DNA from: Lachnospiraceae bacterium
GTDB lineage: Bacteria > Bacillota > Clostridia > Lachnospirales > Lachnospiraceae
DNA length: 64,000 bases
Direction: 5' to 3'
Assembly (NCBI GenBank): GCA_910575605.1
Contig: CAJTEW010000001.1
Span: 310,001 to 374,000 of the forward strand
The position numbers and the translations under genes are program-made. This document shows, one piece after another, positions 51,935-63,151 of this stretch. A model generated the notes under the pieces. The model ran no database searches and had not been told where the DNA came from. It saw only the letters and a list, made by a program, of their open reading frames with translations. The number at the start of each line of letters is the position of its first letter. Positions within the stretch are counted from its first letter, which is position 1.

Positions 51935-54900
51935 ATGAGCCAGAAAGAAATATATACGCTTGGTATTGATATAGGTTCCACTACAGTAAAAATTGCCCTT
52001 TTAGATACAGATAACGAAGTTGTATTTTCTGACTATGAAAGACACTTTGCCAACATACAGGAAACTCTTTCTGATCTTTTAGGGCGCGCTGTCTATAAAC
52101 TGGGTGCAGTTCATACATCCCCTGTTATTACCGGCTCTGGCGGACTTTCACTTGCCAGACATTTAGAGGTTCCCTTTGTCCAGGAGGTAATTGCTGTATC
52201 TACAGCGCTTCAGGATTACGCGCCCCAGACAGACGTTGCCATTGAGCTGGGCGGTGAAGATGCAAAGATTATTTATTTCGAGGGAGGCAATGTTGAGCAG
52301 CGCATGAACGGTGTATGCGCCGGCGGTACAGGCTCCTTCATAGACCAGATGGCATCTCTTCTTCAGACTGATGCCTCCGGCCTGAATGAATATGCGAAAA
52401 ACTATAAAGCACTATACCCAATCGCTGCAAGATGCGGGGTATTTGCAAAAACAGATATTCAGCCTCTCATTAACGAGGGCGCTGCCAAGGAAGACCTTGC
52501 CGCTTCCATTTTTCAGGCTGTTGTAAACCAGACCATCAGCGGACTTGCCTGCGGGAAACCAATCCGGGGGCATGTGGCCTTCTTAGGAGGCCCTCTTCAT
52601 TTCCTTTCAGAGCTTAAGGAAGCCTTTGTCCGCACCTTAAAGCTTGATAAAGAGCACACCATTGCGCCCAATCATTCCCATCTGTTTGCTGCCATCGGCT
52701 CTGCCCTGAATTCCAAACGGGACCTTGATGTCCCCTTACGTCAGATGCAGAACCGTCTGGATAAAAAGATTAAAATGGACTTTGAAGTAGACCGCATGGA
52801 GCCTCTTTTTGCTACAGAGGCCCAATACCATGCCTTCAAAAACCGCCATGCAAAGCACCAAGTCCCGGTAAAGGACCTCTCCTCTTACAAAGGAAAAGCC
52901 TTCCTTGGAATTGACGCCGGCTCTACAACTACAAAAGCCGCCTTGGTGGGCGAGGACGGAACCCTCCTCTATTCCTTTTACCATAACAATGAAGGTGATC
53001 CCCTTGGCACTACCATACATGCCATCAAGGACATTTACAGCCAGCTTCCTGATGAGGTAGAGATTGTACACTCCTGCTCCACAGGCTACGGAGAAGCATT
53101 GATTAAAGCGGCACTTTTACTGGATGAAGGAGAAGTTGAGACTGTCTCCCATTACTATGCCGCCTCCTTTTTTGAACCAGATGTAGACTGTATTCTAGAT
53201 ATCGGCGGTCAGGATATGAAATGTATTAAGATTAAAAACCAGACCGTAGACAGCGTACAGCTTAATGAGGCCTGTTCTTCAGGCTGCGGTTCCTTCATTG
53301 AAACCTTTGCCAAATCCCTAAATTATTCTGTAGAGGATTTTGCCCATGAAGCTATTTTTGCAAACAATCCCATTGATTTGGGAACACGCTGCACTGTTTT
53401 CATGAATTCCAAGGTAAAGCAGGCCCAGAAGGAGGGAGCCGCGGTAGCTGACATTTCTGCAGGGCTTGCCTATTCTGTTATAAAAAATGCCCTTTTTAAA
53501 GTTATCAAGGTTTCCGACGCATCAGAGCTTGGAAGCCACATCGTTGTACAGGGCGGTACATTTTACAATAATGCTGTCCTTAGAAGCTTTGAGAAAATTG
53601 CAGGCTGTGAGGTTATCCGTCCTGATATTGCTGGAATTATGGGCGCCTTTGGCGCTGCTTTAATCGCACGTGAGCGGTATGTGAAGTGTGAAGGTACCAC
53701 AATGCTGTCTATAGAGGATATCGAGGCACTTGAGTATTCCACAACCATGGCAAAATGTAAGGGCTGCACAAATAACTGCCGCCTAACCATCAGTCATTTC
53801 AGTGGAGGACGCAGGTTCATCACAGGCAACCGCTGCGAGAAAGGTCTTGGAAAAGAAAAATCTTCAAATAACCTTCCGAATCTTTTTGAATATAAGCTGA
53901 AACGCTATTTCGATTATGAGCCTTTAAGTGAAGAGGAGGCGGTGCGGGGAACTATAGGAATACCCCGAGTCTTAAATATGTATGAGAACTATCCGTTCTG
54001 GTTTACCTTTTTTAACACCTTAAAATTTCGCGTAATTCTCTCACCGGTGTCTACAAGAAAGGTATACGAATACGGTATTGATTCCATTCCAAGTGAATCT
54101 GAGTGTTACCCGGCGAAGCTTGCCCATGGACATGTGCAGTGGCTTATAAACCAGAAGATCCATCACATCTTCTACCCCAGTATCCCTTATGAAAGGAATG
54201 AGTTTGAGGATGCAAACAACCATTATAACTGCCCGATTGTAACCTCTTATCCGGAAAATATAAAGAATAATATCGATGCAATTGTAAATAGGGAGGTTGA
54301 TTTTATCCACCCCTTCCTCTCCTTTAAAAATGAGGATACCATCTCCTACCGCCTGATAGAAGAGTTATCCCAAAAATTTTCCATTCCGGCCGGGGAAATA
54401 AAGGCCGCCGTACATGCTGCCTGGAAAGAGCTTTCCGCCTGCCGCGCCGATATGCAGCGCAAAGGTGAAGAGACCCTGGAATATCTGGACAGAACAGGAA
54501 ACCGTGGCATTGTCCTTGCCGGCCGGCCGTATCACATTGACCCGGAGGTAAACCACGGGATTCCGGAGCTTATTAACTCCTATAATATCGCAGTGCTTAC
54601 AGAGGATTCCATCTCTCATCTTCATACAGTGGAACGCCCTTTAAATGTAATGGATCAGTGGATGTACCACTCCCGTCTGTATGCTGCTGCCAATTATGTA
54701 AAGACAAAGGATAATCTGGATTTGATCCAGCTTAATTCCTTTGGCTGCGGTCTGGATGCAGTTACCACGGACCAGGTGTCTGATATACTGACCGACTCTG
54801 ATAAAATATACACCTCCCTTAAGATTGATGAGGTAAATAACCTGGGCGCTGCAAGGATACGTGTACGTTCCCTCCTCGCGGCAATCCGCGTGCGGGAGAA

Positions 54901-56179
54901 GAAAAACGAAATACGTAACATCCAGTCCTCCGCAGTCAAAAAGGTACCCTTTACCCAGGAAATGCGTAAGAGTTATACCATTCTCTGCCCTCAGATGTCA
55001 CCCATTCATTTTGAACTGCTGGAACCAGCATTTACGGCAGCCGGCTATAATATCCGCGTCCTTCCCAATGACAACAAGCGCGCTGTGGATGTAGGCCTTA
55101 AATATGTAAATAATGATGCCTGCTACCCATCTCTAATGGTAGTCGGACAGATTATGGAGGCAGTTCTTTCCGGAGAATATGACACACATAAAGTAGCAGT
55201 CATCATAAGCCAGACGGGCGGCGGCTGCCGGGCCTCCAACTATATCGGATTTATACGAAGAGCTCTTAAGAAAGCTGGATATGATTATATTCCTGTTATC
55301 TCCATTAACTTAAGCGGTCTTGAAGGTAATCCTGGCTTTAAGCTTACGCCGTCTTTAATATTAAGAGGCATCTATGCCGTTGTCCTTGGCGATATTTTTA
55401 TGAAATGTGTATACCAGCTTCGTCCCTATGAAGCTGTTCCGGGCTCTGTAAATGCCATGCATGAAAAATGGAAAAAAGTCTGCAGGGAATTTCTTTCATC
55501 GGGATACCCTTCCCGGCACAGATTTAAAAAACTGTGCATAGAAATTATCCAGGATTTCGACACAAACATTAAATTACTGGATATAAAAAAACCCCGTGTG
55601 GGTGTTGTCGGTGAGATTCTTGTTAAGTTCCTTCCGGCGGCAAATAACTATCTGGTAGAGACGTTAGAAAGTGAGGGAGCTGAAGCTGTTGTTCCAGACC
55701 TTTTAGATTTCCTGCTTTACTGCTTTTATAACCAGAATTTCAAGTCAGAAAAACTAGGTTTTAAAAAGTCCAAAGCCGTTACTGCAAACCTTGGAATTAA
55801 AGTGCTGGAGTGGTTTCGTGCACCGGCCGCAAAGGCTTTTAAGGATAGTGTGCACTTCTCACCTCCGGCAGATATAAGGGAGCTTGGAAAGATGGCATCT
55901 AAGATTGTATCTCTCGGCAATCAGACCGGCGAGGGCTGGTTTTTAACCGGAGAAATGTTAGAGCTCATCCACAGCGGCGCACCAAATATTGTATGTACAC
56001 AGCCCTTTGCCTGCCTGCCCAACCATGTGGTTGGCAAGGGTGTAATTAAGGAACTTAGAAGGCTCTATCCGTCATCAAATATTGTTGCCATAGACTTTGA
56101 CCCTGGTGCAAGCGAAGTCAACCAGCTTAACAGATTAAAGCTTATGCTTTCTACGGCAAATAAAAACCTCCGCTCTTAA
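51935..56179 (+). CDS. Giant 2-hydroxyacyl-CoA dehydratase activase-like protein (DUF2229)
   Basis: A 1414-residue protein. Two BadF/BcrA-type ASKHA ATPase domains lie in tandem ([15 protein letters not shown] near residue 9 and [15 protein letters not shown] near 325). Each carries a cluster-coordinating Cys loop, [15 protein letters not shown] and [15 protein letters not shown] Cys motif CKGCTNNC follows (about 607), then a DUF2229/HgdB-like half with [39 protein letters not shown] and [13 protein letters not shown]. Activases use ATP to drive one-electron transfer to 2-hydroxyacyl-CoA dehydratases. No dehydratase subunits are nearby, so this member may serve a distant enzyme or contain its own. 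It ends inside a terminator hairpin. Confidence 0.9.
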   Translation: MSQKEIYTLGIDIGSTTVKIALLDTDNEVVFSDYERHFANIQETLSDLLGRAVYKLGAVHTSPVITGSGGLSLARHLEVPFVQEVIAVSTALQDYAPQTDVAIELGGEDAKIIYFEGGNVEQRMNGVCAGGTGSFIDQMASLLQTDASGLNEYAKNYKALYPIAARCGVFAKTDIQPLINEGAAKEDLAASIFQAVVNQTISGLACGKPIRGHVAFLGGPLHFLSELKEAFVRTLKLDKEHTIAPNHSHLFAAIGSALNSKRDLDVPLRQMQNRLDKKIKMDFEVDRMEPLFATEAQYHAFKNRHAKHQVPVKDLSSYKGKAFLGIDAGSTTTKAALVGEDGTLLYSFYHNNEGDPLGTTIHAIKDIYSQLPDEVEIVHSCSTGYGEALIKAALLLDEGEVETVSHYYAASFFEPDVDCILDIGGQDMKCIKIKNQTVDSVQLNEACSSGCGSFIETFAKSLNYSVEDFAHEAIFANNPIDLGTRCTVFMNSKVKQAQKEGAAVADISAGLAYSVIKNALFKVIKVSDASELGSHIVVQGGTFYNNAVLRSFEKIAGCEVIRPDIAGIMGAFGAALIARERYVKCEGTTMLSIEDIEALEYSTTMAKCKGCTNNCRLTISHFSGGRRFITGNRCEKGLGKEKSSNNLPNLFEYKLKRYFDYEPLSEEEAVRGTIGIPRVLNMYENYPFWFTFFNTLKFRVILSPVSTRKVYEYGIDSIPSESECYPAKLAHGHVQWLINQKIHHIFYPSIPYERNEFEDANNHYNCPIVTSYPENIKNNIDAIVNREVDFIHPFLSFKNEDTISYRLIEELSQKFSIPAGEIKAAVHAAWKELSACRADMQRKGEETLEYLDRTGNRGIVLAGRPYHIDPEVNHGIPELINSYNIAVLTEDSISHLHTVERPLNVMDQWMYHSRLYAAANYVKTKDNLDLIQLNSFGCGLDAVTTDQVSDILTDSDKIYTSLKIDEVNNLGAARIRVRSLLAAIRVREKKNEIRNIQSSAVKKVPFTQEMRKSYTILCPQMSPIHFELLEPAFTAAGYNIRVLPNDNKRAVDVGLKYVNNDACYPSLMVVGQIMEAVLSGEYDTHKVAVIISQTGGGCRASNYIGFIRRALKKAGYDYIPVISINLSGLEGNPGFKLTPSLILRGIYAVVLGDIFMKCVYQLRPYEAVPGSVNAMHEKWKKVCREFLSSGYPSRHRFKKLCIEIIQDFDTNIKLLDIKKPRVGVVGEILVKFLPAANNYLVETLESEGAEAVVPDLLDFLLYCFYNQNFKSEKLGFKKSKAVTANLGIKVLEWFRAPAAKAFKDSVHFSPPADIRELGKMASKIVSLGNQTGEGWFLTGEMLELIHSGAPNIVCTQPFACLPNHVVGKGVIKELRRLYPSSNIVAIDFDPGASEVNQLNRLKLMLSTANKNLRS

Positions 56180-56193
56180 CTGCGGAGGTTTTT
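56162..56193. terminator. Bidirectional terminator overlapping the activase stop
   Basis: AAAAACCTCCGC and GCGGAGGTTTTT with an 8-base loop; the stop codon of the plus-strand gene lies in the loop. T runs on both strands also end the DUF5105 transcript. Confidence 0.88.
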
Positions 56194-56207
56194 ATTATTG
56201 TTGGCTG

Positions 56208-57107
56208 TTACATTTCATTCTTTATAAGTTCCACATAGTCTCCCATGCTGATATTAATTCCGCTGCTGAAGCTTAAATTAACACCATCTTTTAACTGACT
56301 GATCATCTGCTGAACAGAAGGATCATTCAGATCAACCGTTGCCATATCTTCTTCTGTAAAACCATTAATCTCTCTTATAAGAGACAGGCAGCACTGTGTC
56401 TTCTCATCCTCTGAAGCAGCGTTCCAGTCATCCCCTGTCCAGTTAAGGTACGGATCGTCATAAACTGTTCCGCTTGGTGTATACAACTGATCAAGAAGCC
56501 CGTCTGTGGTAAAGAAATTTTCAGAAAGCTTCTGTACATCATCGTCATTTATCTCATACTGTTTTGCATCCTTATTATAAACGATATGAATCTGTCCGCT
56601 TACCGGATCTCCATATGTCTGCTCAGCAATTGCATCCTGGAGGGCCTTTAAAACTGCATCTCCTACTGCGTTCATATCATCTGTTGATTTTGCCGCGTCC
56701 ATAACTTTGCCGAAGAAAACTACAAATACATCTGAAGGGCTGACCTCCACATCAACAACATAATTTCCATCATCATCCTTCTGGGAACCAATAACCTCAT
56801 ATTTTGCAGATGCTAAAAGATTCTTTACCTCTACTGCAAAGTCGTCTCCAAAATCTACGTCTAGGAACTCGATCCCTTCAAAGATCTGCATGGCTTCTTC
56901 TATCATTCCATCGTATTCTTTCTGGAGATTTTCCTTATCCTCTCCGACCATCTCAGCATAGTCGTCAAATTCTCCCTTAAGCTCTGCCCTTAAATACGCG
57001 TCTACAGCTTTAGCCGCATCCAGCTCCTTTCTCCCGCATCCTGCCAGCAATGATATCAGAAGTATGACTACTAATATTACTGGCAGATTTTTCATCCACT
57101 TTTTCAT
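56208..57107 (-). CDS. DUF5105-like lipoprotein
   Basis: A 299-residue lipoprotein. The signal peptide ends in the lipobox LLAGC (Cys24), followed by an acidic soluble domain of the DUF5105 type (helical N-terminal half with AYLRAELKGEFDDY). It should be anchored on the outer face of the membrane. The function is unknown. It is monocistronic, with its own promoter and a shared terminator. Confidence 0.8.
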   Translation of the reverse strand: MKKWMKNLPVILVVILLISLLAGCGRKELDAAKAVDAYLRAELKGEFDDYAEMVGEDKENLQKEYDGMIEEAMQIFEGIEFLDVDFGDDFAVEVKNLLASAKYEVIGSQKDDDGNYVVDVEVSPSDVFVVFFGKVMDAAKSTDDMNAVGDAVLKALQDAIAEQTYGDPVSGQIHIVYNKDAKQYEINDDDVQKLSENFFTTDGLLDQLYTPSGTVYDDPYLNWTGDDWNAASEDEKTQCCLSLIREINGFTEEDMATVDLNDPSVQQMISQLKDGVNLSFSSGINISMGDYVELIKNEM

Positions 57108-57156
57108 CTTAATTCCTCATCCTTTCTTTGTTTTTGGCATTTTACGCTCTTTGTCC

Positions 57157-57185
57157 ATTTTAGCACAAATAGGAAAAATCGTCCA
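57157..57185 (-). promoter_or_regulatory. Promoter of the DUF5105 lipoprotein
   Basis: TGGACG (57180-57185), a 17-base spacer and TAAAAT (57157-57162), with TG one base upstream of the -10 (extended -10). Confidence 0.55.
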
Positions 57186-57203
57186 TCCCCTATTCCTAAA
57201 ATG

Positions 57204-57635
57204 TTACTGCTTGTTTTCAAGGTAAACTGCCCCTGTACAACATATTTCTACACATGCCGGCTTACGTCCCTTTCTGATGCGCTCAATACAGCCGTCGCAT
57301 TTCTCCATTTTCCCATTCTTTCCAAAATATATTACCTTCACCGGGCAGACACTCTCACATCTTTTACATCCAATACATTTTTCCTGTTCCACTAGTATAA
57401 AACCTGCCTCCTCCCGGTAAACAGCCTGCCTTGGGCAGACCTCCATACATCTTCCACAGTGGATGCACCCTGGGCAGATATTTTTTTCGTATCCTTTCTC
57501 TGCCACCCGGCAGATTGTCCGGAAGCTGTTTGTGTTTTCTTCATAAATATCACTGTGAGCGTCTTGACAGATTACATAACATGCATAACAGCCAACACAT
57601 TTTTCCTTATCAAATCCAATATAATAGTTCCTCAT
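57204..57635 (-). CDS. Four-cluster 4Fe-4S ferredoxin-like electron transfer subunit
   Basis: A 143-residue DmsB/NrfC/HycB-like protein with four cysteine groups (13-23, 54-67, 87-97, 113-133), enough for four 4Fe-4S clusters. It has no signal peptide. The start overlaps the stop of the molybdopterin oxidoreductase gene by 4 bases, so the two are coupled and it is the expected electron-transfer partner. No membrane anchor subunit (DmsC/NrfD) follows, so electrons probably come from a soluble donor. Confidence 0.9.
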   Translation of the reverse strand: MRNYYIGFDKEKCVGCYACYVICQDAHSDIYEENTNSFRTICRVAEKGYEKNICPGCIHCGRCMEVCPRQAVYREEAGFILVEQEKCIGCKRCESVCPVKVIYFGKNGKMEKCDGCIERIRKGRKPACVEICCTGAVYLENKQ

Positions 57636-59674
57636 GGCTGCTCCTTTCCTTCCACCTGACAGAAATAGCTTTTAAAACCTGGAAAACCTGAAATCGGGTC
57701 CAGATAATCTTTGTCAAGCAGCTCATTTGCATCCCCATTCTTATTTCCGTGATATATGTGAACTATTCCTTCTAGAATATTCACGCTGCTTCTTATTATG
57801 CCTTCCATACTTCCTGCCGGAGAAGTTACAACCGCCTTTCTTCCCTCTCTAAGGCCATATTTCTTTATATCTGCCGGGTTCATTTCAATCAGTGTTGCAT
57901 CCTCCAATGCAGCAAGATATGGGATACGGTAAGTTCTTGCATGAAAATACTGGGGCTTCCTTGACCCAGTGTTAAGAATCAGAGGATATTTTTTTCTGTC
58001 AATTCCCGGTACTTCCCGGAAGTCTCGGTACCAGGGAAGTCCGCTATAGCCATGGGACTCCCGGTATCTTTCCAGAATTTGTGATACAAATTCAATCTTT
58101 CCTGATGGCGTAGAAAAACCCTCTGTCTCATAGGACCTGAATCTTGGAGGAATGCACACCTTTCCTCTAAGCCCCTCCGGCGACTGGCGAAGCATATCAA
58201 GACTTAAACCCGACGGCTTTAGTATATAGTCCATGTACGCCTCATAGCCCTGCTTTAGTACATCATCCTTAAGCTTCATAGCCTTTAGCATTCCTATAAT
58301 GATTTCTATATCATTCCTTGCTTCTCCTAAAGGCTCAACTGCCTTTTCTGAAAGCGAAAATACACCGCCGGGCCTTATGCATATCTCCTCACGCTCAAAA
58401 GATGTGGCCGCTGGAAGGATAATGTCTGCCATACGGCATGAATCTGAAAAAAATAAATCTACATTTACAAAAAAATCAAGCTTTTTTAGAGCTTCCTGAA
58501 GTCTTTCTGGCTGAGGCCACATTCTGTGGCTAAATCCAAAACCTGTCAGTGCCTTTAAAGGATATGGTTTTTCTTCCATAATATAGTCTGCCAGTTTTGT
58601 ACACTGCGCTTCCTCACAAGATAGATCAAACCATACCGGGAAATCTCTCTCTCCAATAGCTTCTATTCCATTAAACCTCTTCACCTTTCCAAACTCATTA
58701 CAGGGAGATGCTTCCTCTGCATTTGGACAATTGCCTCCCAAAGTGTCATAATTTCCGGTTAAGGCAATTAAGCAGTGCACAGCACGGTAGTTCTGTACAC
58801 CATTTACATGATGGACTACCGGCGATGGAGAAACCAAAATTCCAGCCGGACCGCTGCCGGCATAAAGCCTTGCAGCTTTTCGGATAAGCTTTTTATCCAC
58901 GCCTGTGATTTCCTGTGCCCGCTTTGGCGGAAATTTATGAACATATTTTTCATATTCCTTAAATCCATACACATATTTCTCCACAAAAGATTTGTCATAC
59001 AGCTTTTCTGTAAGGATAACATATGCCATAGACAAAGCTAAAGCACCGTCTGTCCCCGGAAACAAACGCAGATGAATATCAGCCTTCCTTGTAGTTGGAG
59101 TAACCCGCGGATCAACTGCTATAATCTTAACCCCTCTATCCTTAAGTCTCTGATACGTACCTGCCATTGCCGTGTTGGAGTGATACAGATTATTACTCCA
59201 TATCAGCAGAGTATTTGTATGAGCCATATCAGGGAAGCAGATCTGATTTCCAAACGTACTTCTCCAGGCCAGTGCCGCCGCCTGAAAACAGGTACTGGAT
59301 TCTGTGCAGAAATTAGGACTTCCATAGGCATTGGAAAGCCTCAGAAGAGCAGGCCGGTACCATTTTGGATATCCTGCATAAAATACTGCTGACTGTGCCC
59401 CATAGCTCTCCCTGATTTCTAGAAGCCTGTCTGCAATAATCCCATAGGCTTCTCCCCAAGAAATCCTCTCAAATCTGCCGTTCCCCTTTTCGCCCGTCTG
59501 CTTCATAGGGTATAAAATGCGTTCTTTATTGTATACATACTGCCGGGAAGCTGCACCCTTAGAGCACAGCTTCCCTTCTATTGACGCAATCTTTCCATTC
59601 TCTACATATGTGTCAATCCGGCAGGCAGAAGGACAGATTCCACAATTTACTTTTTTCAAAATTCTTCCTGGCAT
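57632..59674 (-). CDS. Molybdopterin-dependent oxidoreductase, DMSO-reductase family
   Basis: A 680-residue cytosolic catalytic subunit. The 4Fe-4S ligands are Cys11, 14, 18 and 37; the predicted Mo/W ligand is Cys129 in the SSTCF motif. Later blocks (VDPRVTPTTRKADIHL, LVSPSPVVHHVNG and the C-terminal MGD domain LILNTGSRKPQYFHARTYR) match PhsA/thiosulfate-reductase-like members. There is no Tat signal and no membrane partner, so it acts inside the cell. It begins 21 bases after the ABC ATPase gene and appears part of that operon. The substrate could be an S- or N-oxide or another reducible group on the imported compound (inference). Confidence 0.88.
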   Translation of the reverse strand: MPGRILKKVNCGICPSACRIDTYVENGKIASIEGKLCSKGAASRQYVYNKERILYPMKQTGEKGNGRFERISWGEAYGIIADRLLEIRESYGAQSAVFYAGYPKWYRPALLRLSNAYGSPNFCTESSTCFQAAALAWRSTFGNQICFPDMAHTNTLLIWSNNLYHSNTAMAGTYQRLKDRGVKIIAVDPRVTPTTRKADIHLRLFPGTDGALALSMAYVILTEKLYDKSFVEKYVYGFKEYEKYVHKFPPKRAQEITGVDKKLIRKAARLYAGSGPAGILVSPSPVVHHVNGVQNYRAVHCLIALTGNYDTLGGNCPNAEEASPCNEFGKVKRFNGIEAIGERDFPVWFDLSCEEAQCTKLADYIMEEKPYPLKALTGFGFSHRMWPQPERLQEALKKLDFFVNVDLFFSDSCRMADIILPAATSFEREEICIRPGGVFSLSEKAVEPLGEARNDIEIIIGMLKAMKLKDDVLKQGYEAYMDYILKPSGLSLDMLRQSPEGLRGKVCIPPRFRSYETEGFSTPSGKIEFVSQILERYRESHGYSGLPWYRDFREVPGIDRKKYPLILNTGSRKPQYFHARTYRIPYLAALEDATLIEMNPADIKKYGLREGRKAVVTSPAGSMEGIIRSSVNILEGIVHIYHGNKNGDANELLDKDYLDPISGFPGFKSYFCQVEGKEQP

Positions 59675-59695
59675 AAGCCCCTCCTGTCCTTACTT

Positions 59696-60454
59696 CTATT
59701 TTCCTGCATCAAAACTCTTTGCAGCTATGATACGGGATAGAAACTGCTTTGTTCTTTCTTCCTTCGGATTGTTGAAAATCTCATCCGGAGTGCCCTCCTC
59801 TATCACCACACCTCCGTCCATGAAAATCACCTTGTCAGCAATATCCTGGGCAAAGCTAAGCTCATGGGTAACCACCAGCATAGTAATTCCCCTCTTTGCT
59901 ACATTCTTCATAACCTCTAATGTCTCCTCAATCAGTTCCGGATCCAGTGCAGACGTCGGCTCATCGAAAAGTATAATTTCCGGCTCCAGAGCAATTGCCC
60001 GGGCAATCCCTACACGCTGCTGCTGACCTCCGGAAAGCTGAGAAGGATAATAGTCCACCTTATCAGAAAGTCTGACCCATGCAAGGGCATCCTCTGCTTT
60101 CTTTCTTGCTTCTTCCTTTGACATTTTCTTTACCACGATTAAACCATGCATTACATTCTGCAGAGCTGTTTTATTTGCAAATAAATTATAGTTCTGAAAT
60201 ACAAATCCGACCTTCTTTCGGATTTCATGGATTTCTTTCTTCTTTACCTTTGCAAAATCAACTGTCATATCTCCAACTGTAAGCTCTCCGCTGTCAGCAC
60301 GTTCAAGAAAGTTAATACAACGGAGCATTGTTGTCTTTCCCGAACCGCTGGGGCCAAGTACTACAACCACCTGATGCGGCTCCACTTTAATGGATGCCCC
60401 GGTCAGCACCTTCAGCTTGTCAAAACTTTTGTATATATTTTTTATTTCTATCAT
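59696..60454 (-). CDS. Polar amino-acid ABC transporter ATPase
   Basis: A 252-residue GlnQ-type ATPase: Walker [11 protein letters not shown]-loop FVFQNYNLF, signature [14 protein letters not shown], Walker [14 protein letters not shown] and switch His in VVTHELSFA. It energises the two permeases encoded just upstream, from which it is separated by the M20 amidohydrolase gene. It follows that gene by 17 bases. Confidence 0.94.
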   Translation of the reverse strand: MIEIKNIYKSFDKLKVLTGASIKVEPHQVVVVLGPSGSGKTTMLRCINFLERADSGELTVGDMTVDFAKVKKKEIHEIRKKVGFVFQNYNLFANKTALQNVMHGLIVVKKMSKEEARKKAEDALAWVRLSDKVDYYPSQLSGGQQQRVGIARAIALEPEIILFDEPTSALDPELIEETLEVMKNVAKRGITMLVVTHELSFAQDIADKVIFMDGGVVIEEGTPDEIFNNPKEERTKQFLSRIIAAKSFDAGK

Positions 60455-60471
60455 TATCCTATGACTCCTTC

Positions 60472-61686
60472 CTAAAGACAGATCTCTGTCTGCCGCGGCA
60501 GTCCGTCTTCCATAAGCGCCACCACATATTTCACCGTTGCTTTCACACCCATGTCCATAACACTCTCATCCACATCAAAGCGCTCATTATGATGCTCTGC
60601 CCCGCTTCCATATGACGGATTCTTAATTCCCAGAAGGGCCATCACTCCCGGATATTTATGGCAGTACATACTAAAACTTTCCGAAGCATAAAACAGAGGA
60701 AATTCTTCAGGTACCGCCTCCTTGCCGCATATTTCACGAATTGCTTTTTTAGCCGCCTCTGCGTGGGGAACACTGTTCACAACAGGGATTCCCACTTCAT
60801 CCATAACCCGGCCGAAACGCACAGAACAATTATGCATGGCTGCCGTATGCCGGGCAACATTTTTTACGATTTCCAATGCCTTTTTTCCTTCATGCCTGTC
60901 AAAGAAACGTAAGGAGCCTTTTATCTGCGCAGTCTCCGGGAATACGTTCATGGCTTCCCCTCCATGAATACAGGTGATTCCAAATGTCACTGTTTTCTCA
61001 ACATCCAGCTGATTCAAAAAAGCACCCGGAATATTCGCCACAATGGATGCAGCTGCAAAAACCGGATTTATGGATAAATCCGGGCGAGATCCATGCCCCC
61101 CGCGCCCCTGTACTTCAATATCCACACCTCCAAATCCAGTCATGCAGGCCCCGGAACGTATACCAATGCGTCCAGATTCCAGCGCTGCATACACATGAAC
61201 CGCCCACACTGTATCAATTTTCTTTTCAGATAAAGCCTCCAGTATCTGCCTGCTGCTGGCTCCATTTTCTTCCCCTGATTCAAAACAAAAATAAACGATG
61301 CCGCACAAGCTCTCCCTTAAGGCACAAAGCACCTCCATACTGCCAAGCAGCATTGCAGAATGAGCATCATGTCCACACGCATGGCATGTGTTTTTCTGCT
61401 CTGATATACAGCATCTTGGCCCCTTCAGATTCTCAGGATTTTCCTTCAAAGGAAGTGCGTCCATATCTGCTCTCAGAGCAATATGAGGTCCTTCTTTCCC
61501 CGTATCCAGTACAGCTATAACAGCGGTCTCTGCCACCGTGTCATAAGGAAGTCCCAGCTTTTCAATATAGCTGCAGATATAATCATGAGTACGAAACTCT
61601 TTCCCGCCAATTTCTGCAAAAGCATGTATCTTTCTTCTGTGAGCAATTACAATCTCTTTTACCCTCTCTGTCTCCTTTTGCAACAT
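60472..61686 (-). CDS. M20-family amidohydrolase
   Basis: A 404-residue metal-dependent amidohydrolase of the indole-acetyl-amino-acid / N-acyl-amino-acid type. [14 protein letters not shown] binds the metals, [13 protein letters not shown] and [10 protein letters not shown] continue the active site. It would remove an acyl group from an N-acyl amino acid. ATG at 61686 has GGGAG 7 bases upstream; the TTG at 61713 overlaps the permease stop. Lying inside the ABC operon, it probably acts on the imported compound, a pattern known from Bacillus ytm/snd-type loci for N-acetylated sulfur compounds. Confidence 0.88.
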   Translation of the reverse strand: MLQKETERVKEIVIAHRRKIHAFAEIGGKEFRTHDYICSYIEKLGLPYDTVAETAVIAVLDTGKEGPHIALRADMDALPLKENPENLKGPRCCISEQKNTCHACGHDAHSAMLLGSMEVLCALRESLCGIVYFCFESGEENGASSRQILEALSEKKIDTVWAVHVYAALESGRIGIRSGACMTGFGGVDIEVQGRGGHGSRPDLSINPVFAAASIVANIPGAFLNQLDVEKTVTFGITCIHGGEAMNVFPETAQIKGSLRFFDRHEGKKALEIVKNVARHTAAMHNCSVRFGRVMDEVGIPVVNSVPHAEAAKKAIREICGKEAVPEEFPLFYASESFSMYCHKYPGVMALLGIKNPSYGSGAEHHNERFDVDESVMDMGVKATVKYVVALMEDGLPRQTEICL

Positions 61687-61705
61687 ATCTTTACTCCCGT
61701 CTTTC

Positions 61706-62410
61706 TTACGCAATCTGTTTTACACTTTTTGCAAAATATTTTTCCAGCATTTTACTGATTTGCTCAATAACTATACCAAGTACCCAGAACACCAGTGCAG
61801 CCGCAGTGTACGCTTCCAGATATGCATACGACTCTGTCGCTGCATCTGTAGCGCTTTTCAGAATGTCACTGACCCCCATAACATTTACAAGCGCTGTCAT
61901 CTTAAGCAGAGACAGAATACTGTTTGTCAAAGGCGGAATGACTACTCTGAACATTTGTGGAAAAATAATATCCCGAAAGGTTTGGAACGCAGTCATACCT
62001 ACCGCATATCCTGCCTCAAACTGCCCCCTTGGAATAGCAATAAGACCACTTCTTAACACCTCAGAAATTCCGGGAAATGATACAATCGTAAGGCCGATAA
62101 CCGCAATATAAATCAGGTTTACATCGCGGATACTCATCTTAAGATGAAAGAATGCCGCAAAGTCATTAAATTTATATGTATACACCATAATACAGATAAG
62201 CAGTATCAGATTTGCCGGAAACGCTTTACATAATGCAATAAACACATCCAGCAGCTTCGATATTACCGGCAGCCTGTAGGTCCTTAAAAGCGCAGCCAGC
62301 ATTCCAAGAACAACACAGATGCCCAAAGTTACAAAACACATAAGCAGATTTCTTGGTATCTTAGATATTGCTGCCTGCAGACATATCATAAAATATTTTT
62401 CCTGTATCAT
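61706..62410 (-). CDS. Amino-acid ABC transporter permease
   Basis: A 234-residue permease of the His/Glu/Gln/Arg (HisM/GlnP) family with about five spans. The EAA loop (EAGYAVGMTAFQTFRDIIFPQ) that contacts the ATPase is present. Its start overlaps the stop of the other permease by 4 bases; the two should form a heterodimer. Confidence 0.9.
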   Translation of the reverse strand: MIQEKYFMICLQAAISKIPRNLLMCFVTLGICVVLGMLAALLRTYRLPVISKLLDVFIALCKAFPANLILLICIMVYTYKFNDFAAFFHLKMSIRDVNLIYIAVIGLTIVSFPGISEVLRSGLIAIPRGQFEAGYAVGMTAFQTFRDIIFPQMFRVVIPPLTNSILSLLKMTALVNVMGVSDILKSATDAATESYAYLEAYTAAALVFWVLGIVIEQISKMLEKYFAKSVKQIA

Positions 62411-63120
62411 ACTGCCTCCGTTCTCTGCCGGCGCCCATATTCATCCTTTTGTCCAAAGGCCAGCCGTTTATTTACATATCCAAAGAGTAGTTCTAGTGCA
62501 AGGCTGATAATTGCAAATACAATTGCACAGCAGATATAGCCCTCCAGAAGATGCCCTCTTGATACTGCAATATTCCGCGCTTTTCCAATCATATCAATAA
62601 CATTAACCATATATGCAAGTGCTGTCGCCTGAAACAGTCCGATAAAAAGATTGCCCAGCATAGGTAATGAAATTTTCAAAGCCTGTGGAACTACAATATC
62701 CCTCATAGTCTGAAAGCCTGTCATGCCTACCGCATATCCTGCTTCCAACTGTCCGGCAGGTACTGCTAGTATAGACGAACGTATTGTTTCAGAAAGAAAG
62801 GCCGAAATATTAATGCTGTAGGCTGCAAACACAAAAATTACTGGATTCCAGCCGTTTGCATCAATGCCAAACTTTTCCAGAAATACTGGAAGGCCAAAGT
62901 AGACTACAAACATCTGTGTAATCACCGGTGTACACCTCACATATGAAACATACACTGTTAAAAATTGTTCCAGTACCGGAATTTTTTTCAGCCGGGCCGC
63001 TGCAATTACAAAGCCAAGCAAAAAGCTCGCTGCAAACGGAACAAGCACCAGTTCTAATGTGACAGGAAATTTAGAAATAATATCTGGAAAATAGTCCGCT
63101 ACATATTTCCATGAAAACAT
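62407..63120 (-). CDS. Amino-acid ABC transporter permease
   Basis: A 237-residue partner permease with the EAA loop EAGYAVGMTGFQTMRDIVVPQ and five predicted spans. It follows the binding protein by 31 bases. Its sequence is related to the other permease, indicating a heterodimeric channel rather than a homodimer. Confidence 0.9.
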   Translation of the reverse strand: MFSWKYVADYFPDIISKFPVTLELVLVPFAASFLLGFVIAAARLKKIPVLEQFLTVYVSYVRCTPVITQMFVVYFGLPVFLEKFGIDANGWNPVIFVFAAYSINISAFLSETIRSSILAVPAGQLEAGYAVGMTGFQTMRDIVVPQALKISLPMLGNLFIGLFQATALAYMVNVIDMIGKARNIAVSRGHLLEGYICCAIVFAIISLALELLFGYVNKRLAFGQKDEYGRRQRTEAV

Positions 63121-63151
63121 TTAAAAAACCCCTCTCTCATTTTCCATCTTT

